From Gammaproteobacteria bacterium (GTDB taxonomy: Bacteria; Pseudomonadota; Gammaproteobacteria; Pseudomonadales; Pseudohongiellaceae): 64,000 bases of DNA. Each line of letters begins with the position of its first letter. Position 1 is the first letter of the stretch. The position numbers were made by a program, and so were the translations under genes. The stretch lies in the NCBI GenBank assembly GCA_002711845.1, contig PASF01000005.1, positions 124,001 to 188,000 on the forward strand. Direction: 5' to 3'. Below the pieces are notes generated by a model, which saw nothing but the letters and a program-made list of their open reading frames with translations, made no database searches and was not told the DNA's origin. Below are positions 26,167 to 34,639 of the stretch, one piece after another.

Positions 26167-28644
26167 TTATTCCGCCGGCACCAGCCGCAGCCTTTCTGCC
26201 GTCACTGACTCCACCTTGTCCCGACTGTAGAAGAGCGGGAAGTAACGGTTGTCGACCCACTCCTCAAACAGATTATCATAGAACGGACTGTCCGGATTAC
26301 CTGACTGGCCGGGCGTGTTGGAGGCCAGCGTACGGTCAAAATCCTCGGTATCAACAATCATGCGGAACGATGCACCGCTGGTCTGGTTGTCGCCATAGGA
26401 TGTGTTGCTGACGGTATAGCTGTAGCCGTGCCGGGGCGCTGGCCCCACTTCCAGCGAGGCGCGCAGTTCATCGTTGACCGCCGCACTCATCGGGTGGCGC
26501 AGAAGCACATGCTTGTAATCTTCCTGACCATATTGCCAGGCCGCCATGTCGCTGCCGAAGCGCTGCTGCAGATCCGCCACGGCAGCCGCCAGCGCCGCAC
26601 GCAGAAGGTCATTGCGTCCCGCCGAAGGATCCGCACCAAAGCGGCCATCGGGCGACAGTAGACGATCAATCGTCGGCTTGATCTGCAAAAGACCGATATA
26701 GTCGCTGGCCGCCTCGGGAATGAACATCGCCGACACCCGTTCGCGCAGTTCCCGCTCCCAGGCCATGTAAATGCCGGCGCCCACTGACTCAATGTCCATG
26801 TGATGGTCCCAGGTCATCAGCTGCTGCCGCGCCTGCTCCACGGCATCATTGCTGTGTGTCAGGCCATTGAGCAAAGGTACCAGTGTCCGTGCCGGGATCG
26901 ACAATGAATCGTTCTGCAACTGCGCCATGTCCTGAACATTAAAAGTCTGGCCGGAGGCAAGGACTTCGCGAACGCGGTCGCTGCGGTACGGATCTGTCCA
27001 GGTCCAGCCGACCGCATTGCGGTGCGGGTAGTTGTCCGGCACCAGATTTTCGTTTGACGTGTTCCAGAACCCCTGCTCCGGGTTGGTGGCATTGGGCAAT
27101 GCCAGGATGGGCAGATAACCGTCCCACTCATAGCGACCGTCCCCCGGCACCGGCAACAGGCCTTCCCAGTTGCTGCGTAGCGGTGCTACACCTACTGCCT
27201 GGTACCCGATGTTGCCGTCGCGATCAGCCCAGACAAAATTCTCACCAGGCAGACGGCTGTAGGCCGCGCCTTCCCGGAATTCCTGCCAGGACCTCGCCTG
27301 ACTCATGCGCAGACCGGCCAGATACGGTGCCGCGCCAATGTCCAGCCAGGCCAGTCGCAAGGCAAAGGCCGCCTGAGCGTCAGGGCGTTCGTGCACCACC
27401 GGGCCGTGCCGGGTGAATTTTAATGTCACTGTGCGGGTATCGCCATCGCGCACGGCGATATCGGTCTCTTCGGTGCGCATGGCCTCCCAGCGTCCCTGAT
27501 AGCGATACTGATTGGGGTCTTCGGGGTGGGTTTCGTAGACATACAGGTCTTCGCTGTCGACCTGGAACACCGTCAGACCCCAGGCGCCAAACCCATTATG
27601 CCCGATGGAAATACCGGGCAACGACGGTTCACCACCGCCCACGATGTTCCAGCCCGGCGCATTGAGGTGAACAAAATACCGTAGCGCCGGCGCACCCACC
27701 ACGCGGTGCGGATCATTGGCCATGATTGGGTAGCCGCTTTCACTCAACGCCCCGGTGACCACCCAGTTGTTGCTGCCAATATCGTGATTACGCCCCAGCA
27801 CGTCGGTCTGGCGGGCAGCCAGCTGATCGCTGAGGCGTTCCGCTACACGTTCACTGCTGGCAGTGCTGGTGGCCCGATACTGTGGATCGATATCGTCAGG
27901 CAGAAAGGACACACTGCTGCGTGCGGCGTTATACAGGCGCAGAATGTCGTCCTGCAGCAGCGAGGTATCTATGGCCTCGTCGAACTGCAGCCCGGGCTCG
28001 CCGGGATGGAACCAGATCAGCTCTTTTACGGTGTCGCTGTCAGTGCTTGCCACCGCACGCGCCAGGTTCAGCTCCTCACGTATATTGCCCACCAGGCCCT
28101 GATGACGAGAGATGACGATCTCCGGTGTCCAGTGCTGCGGCTGCAGATCCATCAGACGGAATTCAATTGGCAGCTGTGAAGGGTCCGCCAGCATCTCGTC
28201 TATATAGGCATTGATGCCAGCCACAAACGCCGGGATGATTTCATCACCTCGCGGGTGATAGTGCCGCATCTCCTGCTGCAGATCACCGCGGAAGCGCATC
28301 AGCCGGGCACCGATATCGTGATCCAGCATGCGTTCCCCCATCAGCTCAGCCAGTGTGCCGGTGGCCTGCCGTCGCCACATCTCCAACTGGAACAGGCGGT
28401 CACGCGCAGCGTTGTAGCCCTGGCCAAAGAACAGGTCGTGGTCATTTTCCGCATAAATATGCGAGACGCCCCAGGCATCTTTCAGTATCTCCACCGGCGC
28501 TCGCAGACCATCGATCAGCAGAGAACGCTCCTCGGCTGCGTGTGATGTGGCAGCGGTGGCAGCCAGAGCCAGACCGAGAGCCAGGGACAGAGATCGGCGG
28601 GCAGACGGAACGACACGGTGCAGGTCAGGCAGCGTTGCAGACAT
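26167..28644 (-). CDS. Penicillin acylase (Ntn-hydrolase) family protein
   Basis: 825-residue precursor with a signal peptide ending near SHAAEE. The alpha chain carries the family motifs DAWGVSHIYAEND and GYNAARDRLFQLEMWRR. The autoprocessing site is DIGSNNW, where Ser291 would become the N-terminal nucleophile of the beta chain; the beta chain then shows MANDPHR and PGISIGHNGFGAWGLT. Relatives cleave penicillins, acyl-homoserine lactones or other N-acyl amides in the periplasm. Chain length fits. Substrate cannot be told from sequence: quorum quenching, peptide or antibiotic deacylation are all open. Confidence 0.93.
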   Translation of the reverse strand: MSATLPDLHRVVPSARRSLSLALGLALAATAATSHAAEERSLLIDGLRAPVEILKDAWGVSHIYAENDHDLFFGQGYNAARDRLFQLEMWRRQATGTLAELMGERMLDHDIGARLMRFRGDLQQEMRHYHPRGDEIIPAFVAGINAYIDEMLADPSQLPIEFRLMDLQPQHWTPEIVISRHQGLVGNIREELNLARAVASTDSDTVKELIWFHPGEPGLQFDEAIDTSLLQDDILRLYNAARSSVSFLPDDIDPQYRATSTASSERVAERLSDQLAARQTDVLGRNHDIGSNNWVVTGALSESGYPIMANDPHRVVGAPALRYFVHLNAPGWNIVGGGEPSLPGISIGHNGFGAWGLTVFQVDSEDLYVYETHPEDPNQYRYQGRWEAMRTEETDIAVRDGDTRTVTLKFTRHGPVVHERPDAQAAFALRLAWLDIGAAPYLAGLRMSQARSWQEFREGAAYSRLPGENFVWADRDGNIGYQAVGVAPLRSNWEGLLPVPGDGRYEWDGYLPILALPNATNPEQGFWNTSNENLVPDNYPHRNAVGWTWTDPYRSDRVREVLASGQTFNVQDMAQLQNDSLSIPARTLVPLLNGLTHSNDAVEQARQQLMTWDHHMDIESVGAGIYMAWERELRERVSAMFIPEAASDYIGLLQIKPTIDRLLSPDGRFGADPSAGRNDLLRAALAAAVADLQQRFGSDMAAWQYGQEDYKHVLLRHPMSAAVNDELRASLEVGPAPRHGYSYTVSNTSYGDNQTSGASFRMIVDTEDFDRTLASNTPGQSGNPDSPFYDNLFEEWVDNRYFPLFYSRDKVESVTAERLRLVPAE

Positions 28645-28846
28645 GGGACGGACCTCTCGACAGGGGAACAGGTCGGTTCAGCTTAAACGGCACCCCCAGG
28701 CATGTCCACCTGTTCCAGCACCATGCGCTGGGTGAGCTGGCCCTGTGCGTTCGACTAACGCTTTTTGCCGATGTCTCAACTGTGGCGCAAGCACCGCGAC
28801 TTTTCCACTCCGTCGGCTGATCGTTCACCTCGGTACGGGCAGACGG

Positions 28847-29905
28847 TCAAAAAGACGCACCACTGTAGGTAGGCGCATAGGGTTCGCCCTCTGCTTCGGC
28901 GCGGCGCGCCCCGGCGAGAATGCCCGGCATGGCGTAGTTGCCCTCATGACAGGCATATTCGTAGAGGCGATCGTCGCTGCGATTCATGGGCAATTCACCG
29001 CGCCATGGCTGCGAATAGTTCTCCGGGTCCGTGACGGTAAACTGGTAATGAATCACGTCGTCACTGACGCGGGTGAAGCGCTCCACCACATGCATGTCGG
29101 CGGAACCATAGAATCGGTGTCGCAGTGACGATCGCAGTGTCTGTTGCGGATGAAAGTGGCTGGTTTCCACCACCAGGGTATCGCCCTCATAACGACCCAC
29201 CGAATGACCCAGCCAGGGATGGGTGGGCGAGTCCGGCATCGCGCCCGCAAGCGGAATGATGCGGGCGTCATGATTCATTTCTGCCAGCAGCATGACGTAG
29301 TCTCTGGTCTGCACAATCTGGGTCAGGTTGTTGTAGGCCACCGGCAGTTTGGGCGGACCGGCGGTGGATCCAAAACCCACCACACAGCGCTCACCCATGG
29401 GCCGCACTTCCGGCCCGTCATAGGATTCGCGCATCTGCATGGCGGCAATGTGGTTGGCCCGGCCCTGCTCGTTGTAAGGCAGACGGCCATCCGGTGGATC
29501 AATGATGATGGACGTTCGCACCTCGCCATTGATGACGGCCAGTCGATCGCCGGGATCCATCCAGAAGGCGTTGTAACCACCCACGTTAACGCCCGGCGGG
29601 GGCGCGTCGCGTTCCGGGTCGCCGGGTTGATCAGCCGCGCGGCTGCGGGCCTGTACCCGCGCCTCGATCTCACTGGCTTCTTCGGCGGTCAGTATCAGCC
29701 GCCCACCATAGCGATCCGGACGCTCAAGCGTGGTCTGCGTTGCGATTGACCAGTTGCCCTGCAGATCCGGGATGCCATTGCCGGCCTGCGTCGGCGGCGC
29801 ACCGTCGTTGCTGGCATGCAGACTCAGGCCCGCCGGGAGCAGCAGAACCACCATACAACTTAGACCCATGGTGGTGCGAAGCAGAATCGAACGAGATACA
29901 GACAT
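28847..29905 (-). CDS. Exported protein of unknown function (PDLQGNW-type)
   Basis: 352 residues with a signal peptide (MGLSCMVVLLLPAGLSLHAS). The mature start IPDLQGNW resembles a widespread family of exported hypothetical proteins in marine Gammaproteobacteria and Acidobacteria beginning with a PDLSGxW motif. A conserved block includes MRESYDGPEVRPMGERCVVGFG, IVQTRDYVMLLAEMNHDARIIPL, HPWLGHSVGRYEGDTLVVETSHF and the C-terminal YACHEGNYAM. The shape suggests a lipocalin/beta-barrel-like secreted protein, but no function is known to me. GGAGATA precedes the ATG. An inverted repeat (29952-29970) lies in its upstream region. Confidence 0.75.
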   Translation of the reverse strand: MSVSRSILLRTTMGLSCMVVLLLPAGLSLHASNDGAPPTQAGNGIPDLQGNWSIATQTTLERPDRYGGRLILTAEEASEIEARVQARSRAADQPGDPERDAPPPGVNVGGYNAFWMDPGDRLAVINGEVRTSIIIDPPDGRLPYNEQGRANHIAAMQMRESYDGPEVRPMGERCVVGFGSTAGPPKLPVAYNNLTQIVQTRDYVMLLAEMNHDARIIPLAGAMPDSPTHPWLGHSVGRYEGDTLVVETSHFHPQQTLRSSLRHRFYGSADMHVVERFTRVSDDVIHYQFTVTDPENYSQPWRGELPMNRSDDRLYEYACHEGNYAMPGILAGARRAEAEGEPYAPTYSGASF

Positions 29906-29951
29906 GGCGATATCTCCGGGTTTTTTATTATTGATCCTTCATTGCGCCACA

Positions 29952-29970
29952 TTTGACCGATCCAGTCAAA
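29952..29970. promoter_or_regulatory. Inverted repeat TTTGAC-N7-GTCAAA upstream of the exported protein gene
   Basis: TTTGAC (29952-29957) and GTCAAA (29965-29970) form a perfect 6-base inverted repeat 47 bases before the start at 29905. On the minus strand its TTGACT could serve as a -35 box. The MarR gene ends 78 bases away, so it may be a MarR-family or other operator; this is inference. Confidence 0.35.
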
Positions 29971-30047
29971 ACGTTTCGTTGTGATCAGTGGCGTGTCGGG
30001 CAGTTAGCCGGGCCAACGCCATAACATCGACGCCGGTCGCCAGATTG

Positions 30048-30467
30048 TCAAAGCAGGCTATCAGCAATCCTGTGCAGATGTTGCTGATCGGCATCAATCA
30101 CCGAAGCCAGCACCGACCCGGCCGCTTGCCGGAATGAAGCCTCAGCATCCCGAAAAACAGTCTGCCCGGCAGTGGTCAGGGTCACCAGACTGACCCGGGC
30201 ATCACGCGCTGCCTCTTCCTTGCTGACCAGACCGACTTTCTCCATGGGATTCAGCATTCGGGTAACCCCCGAGGCACTCAGACCAATCTGCTGGGCAAGG
30301 TCAATCCGGCGCATTTTCTGTGCCGGCGCGTCATGCAGCTGTTTCAGCACCTGATACTCGGTAAAGCTGATGCCGTGGTAGGACAATGGACCGGCAATCT
30401 GCTTCTGGAGCATGGTGTGGAGCGCCGCCAGTTTAAGAATGAGATCGCTTGGCGTTGAGGTGGTCAT
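30048..30467 (-). CDS. MarR-family transcriptional regulator
   Basis: 139 residues with the winged helix-turn-helix core: ISFTEYQVLKQLHDAP, then RIDLAQQIGLSASGVTRMLNPMEKVGLVSKEEAARDARVSLVTLTTAGQTVF, i.e. recognition helix and the wing with D-x-R. It would act as a dimer, typically as a repressor released by small aromatic ligands. The gene is divergent from a membrane GGDEF gene, and the 75-base gap holds operator-like palindromes. It may also control the minus-strand exported protein gene downstream. Confidence 0.92.
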   Translation of the reverse strand: MTTSTPSDLILKLAALHTMLQKQIAGPLSYHGISFTEYQVLKQLHDAPAQKMRRIDLAQQIGLSASGVTRMLNPMEKVGLVSKEEAARDARVSLVTLTTAGQTVFRDAEASFRQAAGSVLASVIDADQQHLHRIADSLL

Positions 30468-30489
30468 AGCTTATTTCCTTGCTTTATGC

Positions 30490-30531
30490 TTGAGCGCGCA
30501 AGTATATTGGCAAGCACTTGATAGGTCAAGT
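30490..30531. promoter_or_regulatory. Operator-like palindromes between MarR and GGDEF genes
   Basis: ACTTGA-TAGG-TCAAGT (30516-30531) is a perfect 6-base inverted repeat with a 4-base spacer, a size usual for MarR sites. A second near-palindrome, CTTGAGCGCGCAAG, lies about 25 bases away at 30489-30502. Both share CTTG/CAAG half-sites and occupy the only regulatory DNA between the divergent genes, so MarR autoregulation plus control of the GGDEF gene is likely. Confidence 0.5.
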
Positions 30532-30542
30532 ATGCTGCAGGT

Positions 30543-31790
30543 ATGATTGTGCTCACACGCCGGGAGCGCGCCATACCGCCCCACCACACGATCGCCGGAC
30601 GGCGCGAGGGAGTCGGTTTGTCGGGACAACTCATCATCTCGCTTCTCAGCCCGGCCATCGGCTTCCTGTTCTTCGTTGCCTTTTTCCTGTTGTGGCTAAA
30701 CCAGAGGAAGCTGAACTACAGCCTGAGTGCTGCCCTCGGGTTTCTGCTCAGTGCCAGCGGTTTTGTGGTGCAGGATATCCTGCCTCCCTGGCCAGCCGAC
30801 CTGCAGCGAATTGTTGCGAACCTGCTTTTCCTGTCGGGTGTGTGCGCCCTGGCCATCGCACCATTGCAGCGGCGCCAAATTGCCCTCCCGGTAAGGACAC
30901 TGTCTGCTCTGGTGGCTCTGACGATGGTCAGTTTGTTCTGGTATCTCGTCATTCAACCCGACCTGATCAGCCGGATCGCGATCGTAAGCGTCGGCCTGGC
31001 GATTCCGGCCTTCATCACTGTCATTAAGTTACTGACCGTTTCAAATCATCGTTACTCTGATCGCCTGGTCCTGGGTGCGCTGTGCTTTACTTTGGCACTG
31101 TTCATTCTTCGGCCAGCAACGGGATTTGTGGTTCCGGGCAGCTTTGGCAACTACACAGCATCCGAGCAATCCGTGTACTGGGGGCTGGTTCACTTTACCT
31201 ACGTACTGATGACCGTCACACTCGCCATAGCGTTTTTTGTGGCTATTGCCTTTGACCTGACAGACGAGCTTCATCATCAGGCCACAACCGACGCCCTGTC
31301 AGGCCTTCTCAACCGCCGTGGGTTCGAAACCAAAGCCGCTCTGGCTCTGCAGGACTGTCAGCAGAACGGCCGGCCCGTCGCCCTGATGATTGCGGACCTG
31401 GATCACTTCAAGGGCATCAATGACACCCATGGTCATGCTGCCGGCGATGACGTCATCCGCGCGCTGGCTCGCCACATCAGGAGTCTCTCTGGCGACACCG
31501 CGATTTGTGGACGCCTGGGGGGCGAGGAGTTTGGGATTGTGCTGCCAGACCGGGAAGAAACCGCAGCGCTGGCAACTGCCGGCGCGATTCGACGCAGTTT
31601 TGACACCCACGGCGTCACGATTTCACCCCCTCCAACCGTTAGCATCGGCCTGGTAGTCAGTGCATCGCCGGCGACCCTGTCGACACTGCTGAGTGTCGCC
31701 GACAAAGCATTGTACGACGCCAAACATAGAGGCCGGAACCAGGTTTGCGTAGTGCGCCAAGACGGGGCGCACCCTCCAGACAGCCTTTAG
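30543..31790 (+). CDS. Membrane-bound GGDEF diguanylate cyclase
   Basis: 415 residues. The N-terminal ~235 residues contain about seven hydrophobic helices, a 7TM-like sensor region, followed by a GGDEF domain at about 245-410. The active-site motif is GGEEF at residues 326-330. The usual RxxD inhibition site ahead of it is missing (the corresponding residues are GDTA), so product feedback should be weak. A TTG at 30618, preceded by GAGGGAG, is a credible alternative start that trims 25 polar residues before the first helix. Probably controlled by the divergent MarR protein. Confidence 0.9.
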   Translation: MIVLTRRERAIPPHHTIAGRREGVGLSGQLIISLLSPAIGFLFFVAFFLLWLNQRKLNYSLSAALGFLLSASGFVVQDILPPWPADLQRIVANLLFLSGVCALAIAPLQRRQIALPVRTLSALVALTMVSLFWYLVIQPDLISRIAIVSVGLAIPAFITVIKLLTVSNHRYSDRLVLGALCFTLALFILRPATGFVVPGSFGNYTASEQSVYWGLVHFTYVLMTVTLAIAFFVAIAFDLTDELHHQATTDALSGLLNRRGFETKAALALQDCQQNGRPVALMIADLDHFKGINDTHGHAAGDDVIRALARHIRSLSGDTAICGRLGGEEFGIVLPDREETAALATAGAIRRSFDTHGVTISPPPTVSIGLVVSASPATLSTLLSVADKALYDAKHRGRNQVCVVRQDGAHPPDSL

Positions 31791-31839
31791 ATCAGCTGTA
31801 AATTTGCCTTCTCTTAACGAATCACCTACCATTGCGACC

Positions 31840-32080
31840 GCTTCAGGTGTTCTACTGTCAGACAGCAGAATTAAACGGGAAGTTGGTGCGACGCGCTATC
31901 ATCATCAGACGCTCAATGCCAACGCTGCCCCCGCAACGGTAAGCAAGTAAGCCACATCGATATACCACTGTCATGCCGCGCACAGCGCTTAGTTTGATGG
32001 GAAGGTGATGGGGTTTGACAATCGTCAGCAGACGGCTGTGACTTGTAAGCCCGGAGACCGGCCTGATGCCAACGACACGC
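31840..32080 (+). ncRNA. Cobalamin (B12) riboswitch
   Basis: The conserved cores appear in order: TTCAGGTG near 31850, the AATTAAACGGGAAGTTGGTGC segment near 31870-31888, CCAACGCTGCCCCCGCAACGG near 31918-31938, and the B12 box AAGCCCGGAGACCGGCCT at 32047-32064. Together these are the adenosylcobalamin-class riboswitch signature. It lies 100 bases before a btuB-type receptor gene. Binding of cobalamin should turn expression off. The limits given are approximate. Confidence 0.95.
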
Positions 32081-32125
32081 TGCGGAGGGCAGTGCTGCGG
32101 AAAGTAGCCCTTGCTGTTGCCTGTT

Positions 32126-32167
32126 AACGCAGCGCCTTTCTGTTGCAGTTTCCTCCCTGCGTTTTAT
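32126..32167 (+). terminator. Candidate expression-platform hairpin of the B12 riboswitch
   Basis: AACGCAG (32126-32132) pairs perfectly with CTGCGTT (32157-32163), followed by TTAT. This lies between the B12 box and the btuB ATG at 32184, where the ligand-controlled terminator or sequestering hairpin is expected. The loop is long (24 nt) and the T tract is short, so translational control is also possible. Confidence 0.4.
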
Positions 32168-32183
32168 GACGTAACGCACTCGG

Positions 32184-34082
32184 GTGAGAGATTGCACAAT
32201 GTTGAAAAAACCTTCTAAAACAATAACCATCACGGCGCTTGGCGGTACTACGCTGTTCATCGCCACACTGCCGTTGGCCCTTGGCGCAGCGGCGCAGCCT
32301 GCTTCGCCGGCAGGCGTCGAAACCCAGGAAGTCATCGTCACCGCCAATCGGCTGGCGCAACCGCTGGGCGAAACCCTGGCGGCCTCTACCGTGTTTACCC
32401 TGGAAGAAATCGAAGCGTCACAGGCCGTCAGTCTGTTTGACCTGCTGGCTGGCGCGCCGGGTATCCAGATGGCCCGCACCGGCGGCCAGGGCGCACAGAC
32501 CAGTCTGTTCCTGCGCGGCACCAACTCCGACCACACGCTGATTCTGATTGATGGCGTCAAGGCCAACACAGCCAGCGAGGGTTTCGCCCGCCTGGAGAAC
32601 ATTCCGGTGGCGCAGATCGAACGCATTGAAGTGGTGCGCGGCCCACAGTCCAGCCTGTACGGTGCCGACGCCATTGGCGGCGTTATCCAGATATTTACCA
32701 AACAGGCGGCGCGCAGTGATGCTGATGCCGGGCTCAGCGGCAACCTCAGCGCAGCGGCCGGCACCGAGTCTACCTACATCGCCAGCGGCGGCATCAACCT
32801 GAGCGGTAACCATACCTCGCTGGCGCTGACTGTGTCGCACAACCAGACCGGCGGCATCCGCCCCATCCATACGCCCACACCCAGTGCCCGGCGTAGCGCC
32901 TATGACAATGATGCCGCCAATCTGTCCATTGCTCATGAGTTTGGCAACGGAGCAACACTGCGCGGCGCTTACCATCTGACTGATTCGCAACTGCACTATG
33001 ACGGCGGCATCAGCAACGGCGACAGCCGCGTCGCACATCTGGGTTTACGCTTACCAGCGACCGACAGCTGGCAGAGTGACCTGCAGATTTCCAGCTTTAG
33101 TGACGAGAGCGTCAATGACAGTAACTTCGCGTCACGCAGTCGCACCGAGCGCGACGCCATCAACTGGCAGAACCATGTGCAGCTTGGTGACAGCAATGCC
33201 CTCGTGCTGGGCGCTGACTTTGAGGCCGAGGACCTGCTGTACGAGATGAGCGGTGCCGCGCAGACCGACACCACGCGCGACAACAGCGCAGCATTTGCGG
33301 TGCTGGATACGCAGTTTGCGCTGAGCAACAGGACCATTGATACCACGCTGTCGGTGCGCTACGACGACAATGAACAGTTCGGTGGCGAGACCACCGGCAA
33401 AGCCGCTATTGGCACCAACCTTGGCGAAACCGTGCAGTTGTGGACGTCGTACAGCACTGCCTTCAAGGCCCCGTCGCTGGTGGAGCTTTACGTCGATTTC
33501 CCGGGTTTTTTCTTTTTCGGCAATCCGGACCTGCAGCCGGAAACCTCGCGTAACGTCGAGATCGGCGTGGATGGTAACCACGCCGGCGCCACCTGGTCGG
33601 TCAATGCATTCCGTAACGAAATCGAAAACCTGATCACCACCGACGCGTCGTTCACCAGCCTGACCAACGTGGATCGCGCCACTATCAATGGTGTTGAACT
33701 GGCGGTGCAAGGCAGCTGGCTGGGCTGGAACGCCAACGCCGCACTGACGCTGCTGGATCACGAGAACAGCGACACCGGCCAGGCGCTGTTGCGTCGCCCC
33801 AACGAAATCCTGAGCGCAGGCATTTCGCGACAATTCCAGAAGCTGGATGTCGGGCTGACGTGGCTGCTGCGGGGCACGCAGAAAGACGTTGACCCGGTTA
33901 CCTTCGGGACGTCCTCAGTAGCCGGCAATGCTGTGTTCGACCTGGCGCTATCATATCAACTGGTTGATGACCTCAGCGTACAGTTGAAGATCGGCAATCT
34001 GTTCGATAAGGATTATCAGGTGGTAGACGGGTACAACACCTACGGTCGCACCGCGCTGCTCACCACCCGTTACCAGTTCTGA
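32184..34082 (+). CDS. btuB: TonB-dependent vitamin B12 receptor BtuB
   Basis: 632 residues with a signal peptide (~35 residues), a TonB-box-like ETQEVIVTAN, a plug domain (LFDLLAGAPGIQMARTGGQGAQTSLFLRGTNSDHTLILIDGVK, then RIEVVRGPQSSLYGADAIGGVIQIFTK) and a 22-strand barrel ending in an aromatic C-terminus (YQF). Length and plug closely fit BtuB. It brings cobalamin across the outer membrane using TonB energy. The upstream cobalamin riboswitch and the two following B12-related genes (10-base gaps) confirm the substrate. Confidence 0.95.
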   Translation: MRDCTMLKKPSKTITITALGGTTLFIATLPLALGAAAQPASPAGVETQEVIVTANRLAQPLGETLAASTVFTLEEIEASQAVSLFDLLAGAPGIQMARTGGQGAQTSLFLRGTNSDHTLILIDGVKANTASEGFARLENIPVAQIERIEVVRGPQSSLYGADAIGGVIQIFTKQAARSDADAGLSGNLSAAAGTESTYIASGGINLSGNHTSLALTVSHNQTGGIRPIHTPTPSARRSAYDNDAANLSIAHEFGNGATLRGAYHLTDSQLHYDGGISNGDSRVAHLGLRLPATDSWQSDLQISSFSDESVNDSNFASRSRTERDAINWQNHVQLGDSNALVLGADFEAEDLLYEMSGAAQTDTTRDNSAAFAVLDTQFALSNRTIDTTLSVRYDDNEQFGGETTGKAAIGTNLGETVQLWTSYSTAFKAPSLVELYVDFPGFFFFGNPDLQPETSRNVEIGVDGNHAGATWSVNAFRNEIENLITTDASFTSLTNVDRATINGVELAVQGSWLGWNANAALTLLDHENSDTGQALLRRPNEILSAGISRQFQKLDVGLTWLLRGTQKDVDPVTFGTSSVAGNAVFDLALSYQLVDDLSVQLKIGNLFDKDYQVVDGYNTYGRTALLTTRYQF

Positions 34083-34092
34083 GGAGGCCAAC

Positions 34093-34629
34093 ATGCCCAT
34101 GACCGCGATCAAACAGATGGATAAATCACAGCTGCTGACCATTGTCGCTCTGATCATCGTGGTGGCGGCCATGCGCCTGCTGCCACATCCCATGAACGTG
34201 ACGCCGATCGGGGCACTGGGCCTGTTTGCCGGCGCCCTGCTACCCCACCGTATGGCCTGGCTGGTACCCGTTGCGGCGTTACTGGTCAGTGACCTGATCG
34301 GTGGCTTCTATGCGTTGCCGGCCATGGCGCTGGTCTACCTGGGGTTTTATTGCAGCGCCGTGATCGGCCGGGTCTGGCTGGCGCGCAGGCGCTCACCGGG
34401 TCGTCTGGTGGGCGCTGTGCTGGCCTCGGCAACCGTGTTTTTTGTTATCTCCAACCTCAGTGCCTGGCTGATGTATTACCCGCGGACGCTGGATGGGTTT
34501 TTGCAATGTTACCTCAGTGCCATTCCGTTCTTCGGACGTTCACTGCTGGGAGATACGCTGTACGCCATACTGCTGTTTGGCACCTACGACGTCGTGCGTC
34601 GATACCAGCCGCGCTGGCAAACCTCCTGA
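34093..34629 (+). CDS. Small membrane protein of the B12 operon (DUF6580-like, candidate cobalamin transporter)
   Basis: 178 residues with five or six transmembrane helices and the motif AMRLLPHPMNVTPIGALGLFAGALLP near the N-terminus, found in a family I recall as DUF6580 that often neighbours btuB. Size and topology resemble an S-component of ECF transporters such as BtuM. Two Cys (87 and 139) are in or near membrane segments. It sits 10 bases after btuB and 10 bases before the cobalamin-binding protein gene; no BtuC or BtuD gene is in the window. A role in moving B12 across the inner membrane is inferred from context. Confidence 0.75.
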   Translation: MPMTAIKQMDKSQLLTIVALIIVVAAMRLLPHPMNVTPIGALGLFAGALLPHRMAWLVPVAALLVSDLIGGFYALPAMALVYLGFYCSAVIGRVWLARRRSPGRLVGAVLASATVFFVISNLSAWLMYYPRTLDGFLQCYLSAIPFFGRSLLGDTLYAILLFGTYDVVRRYQPRWQTS

Positions 34630-34639
34630 GGCTGCCAGC

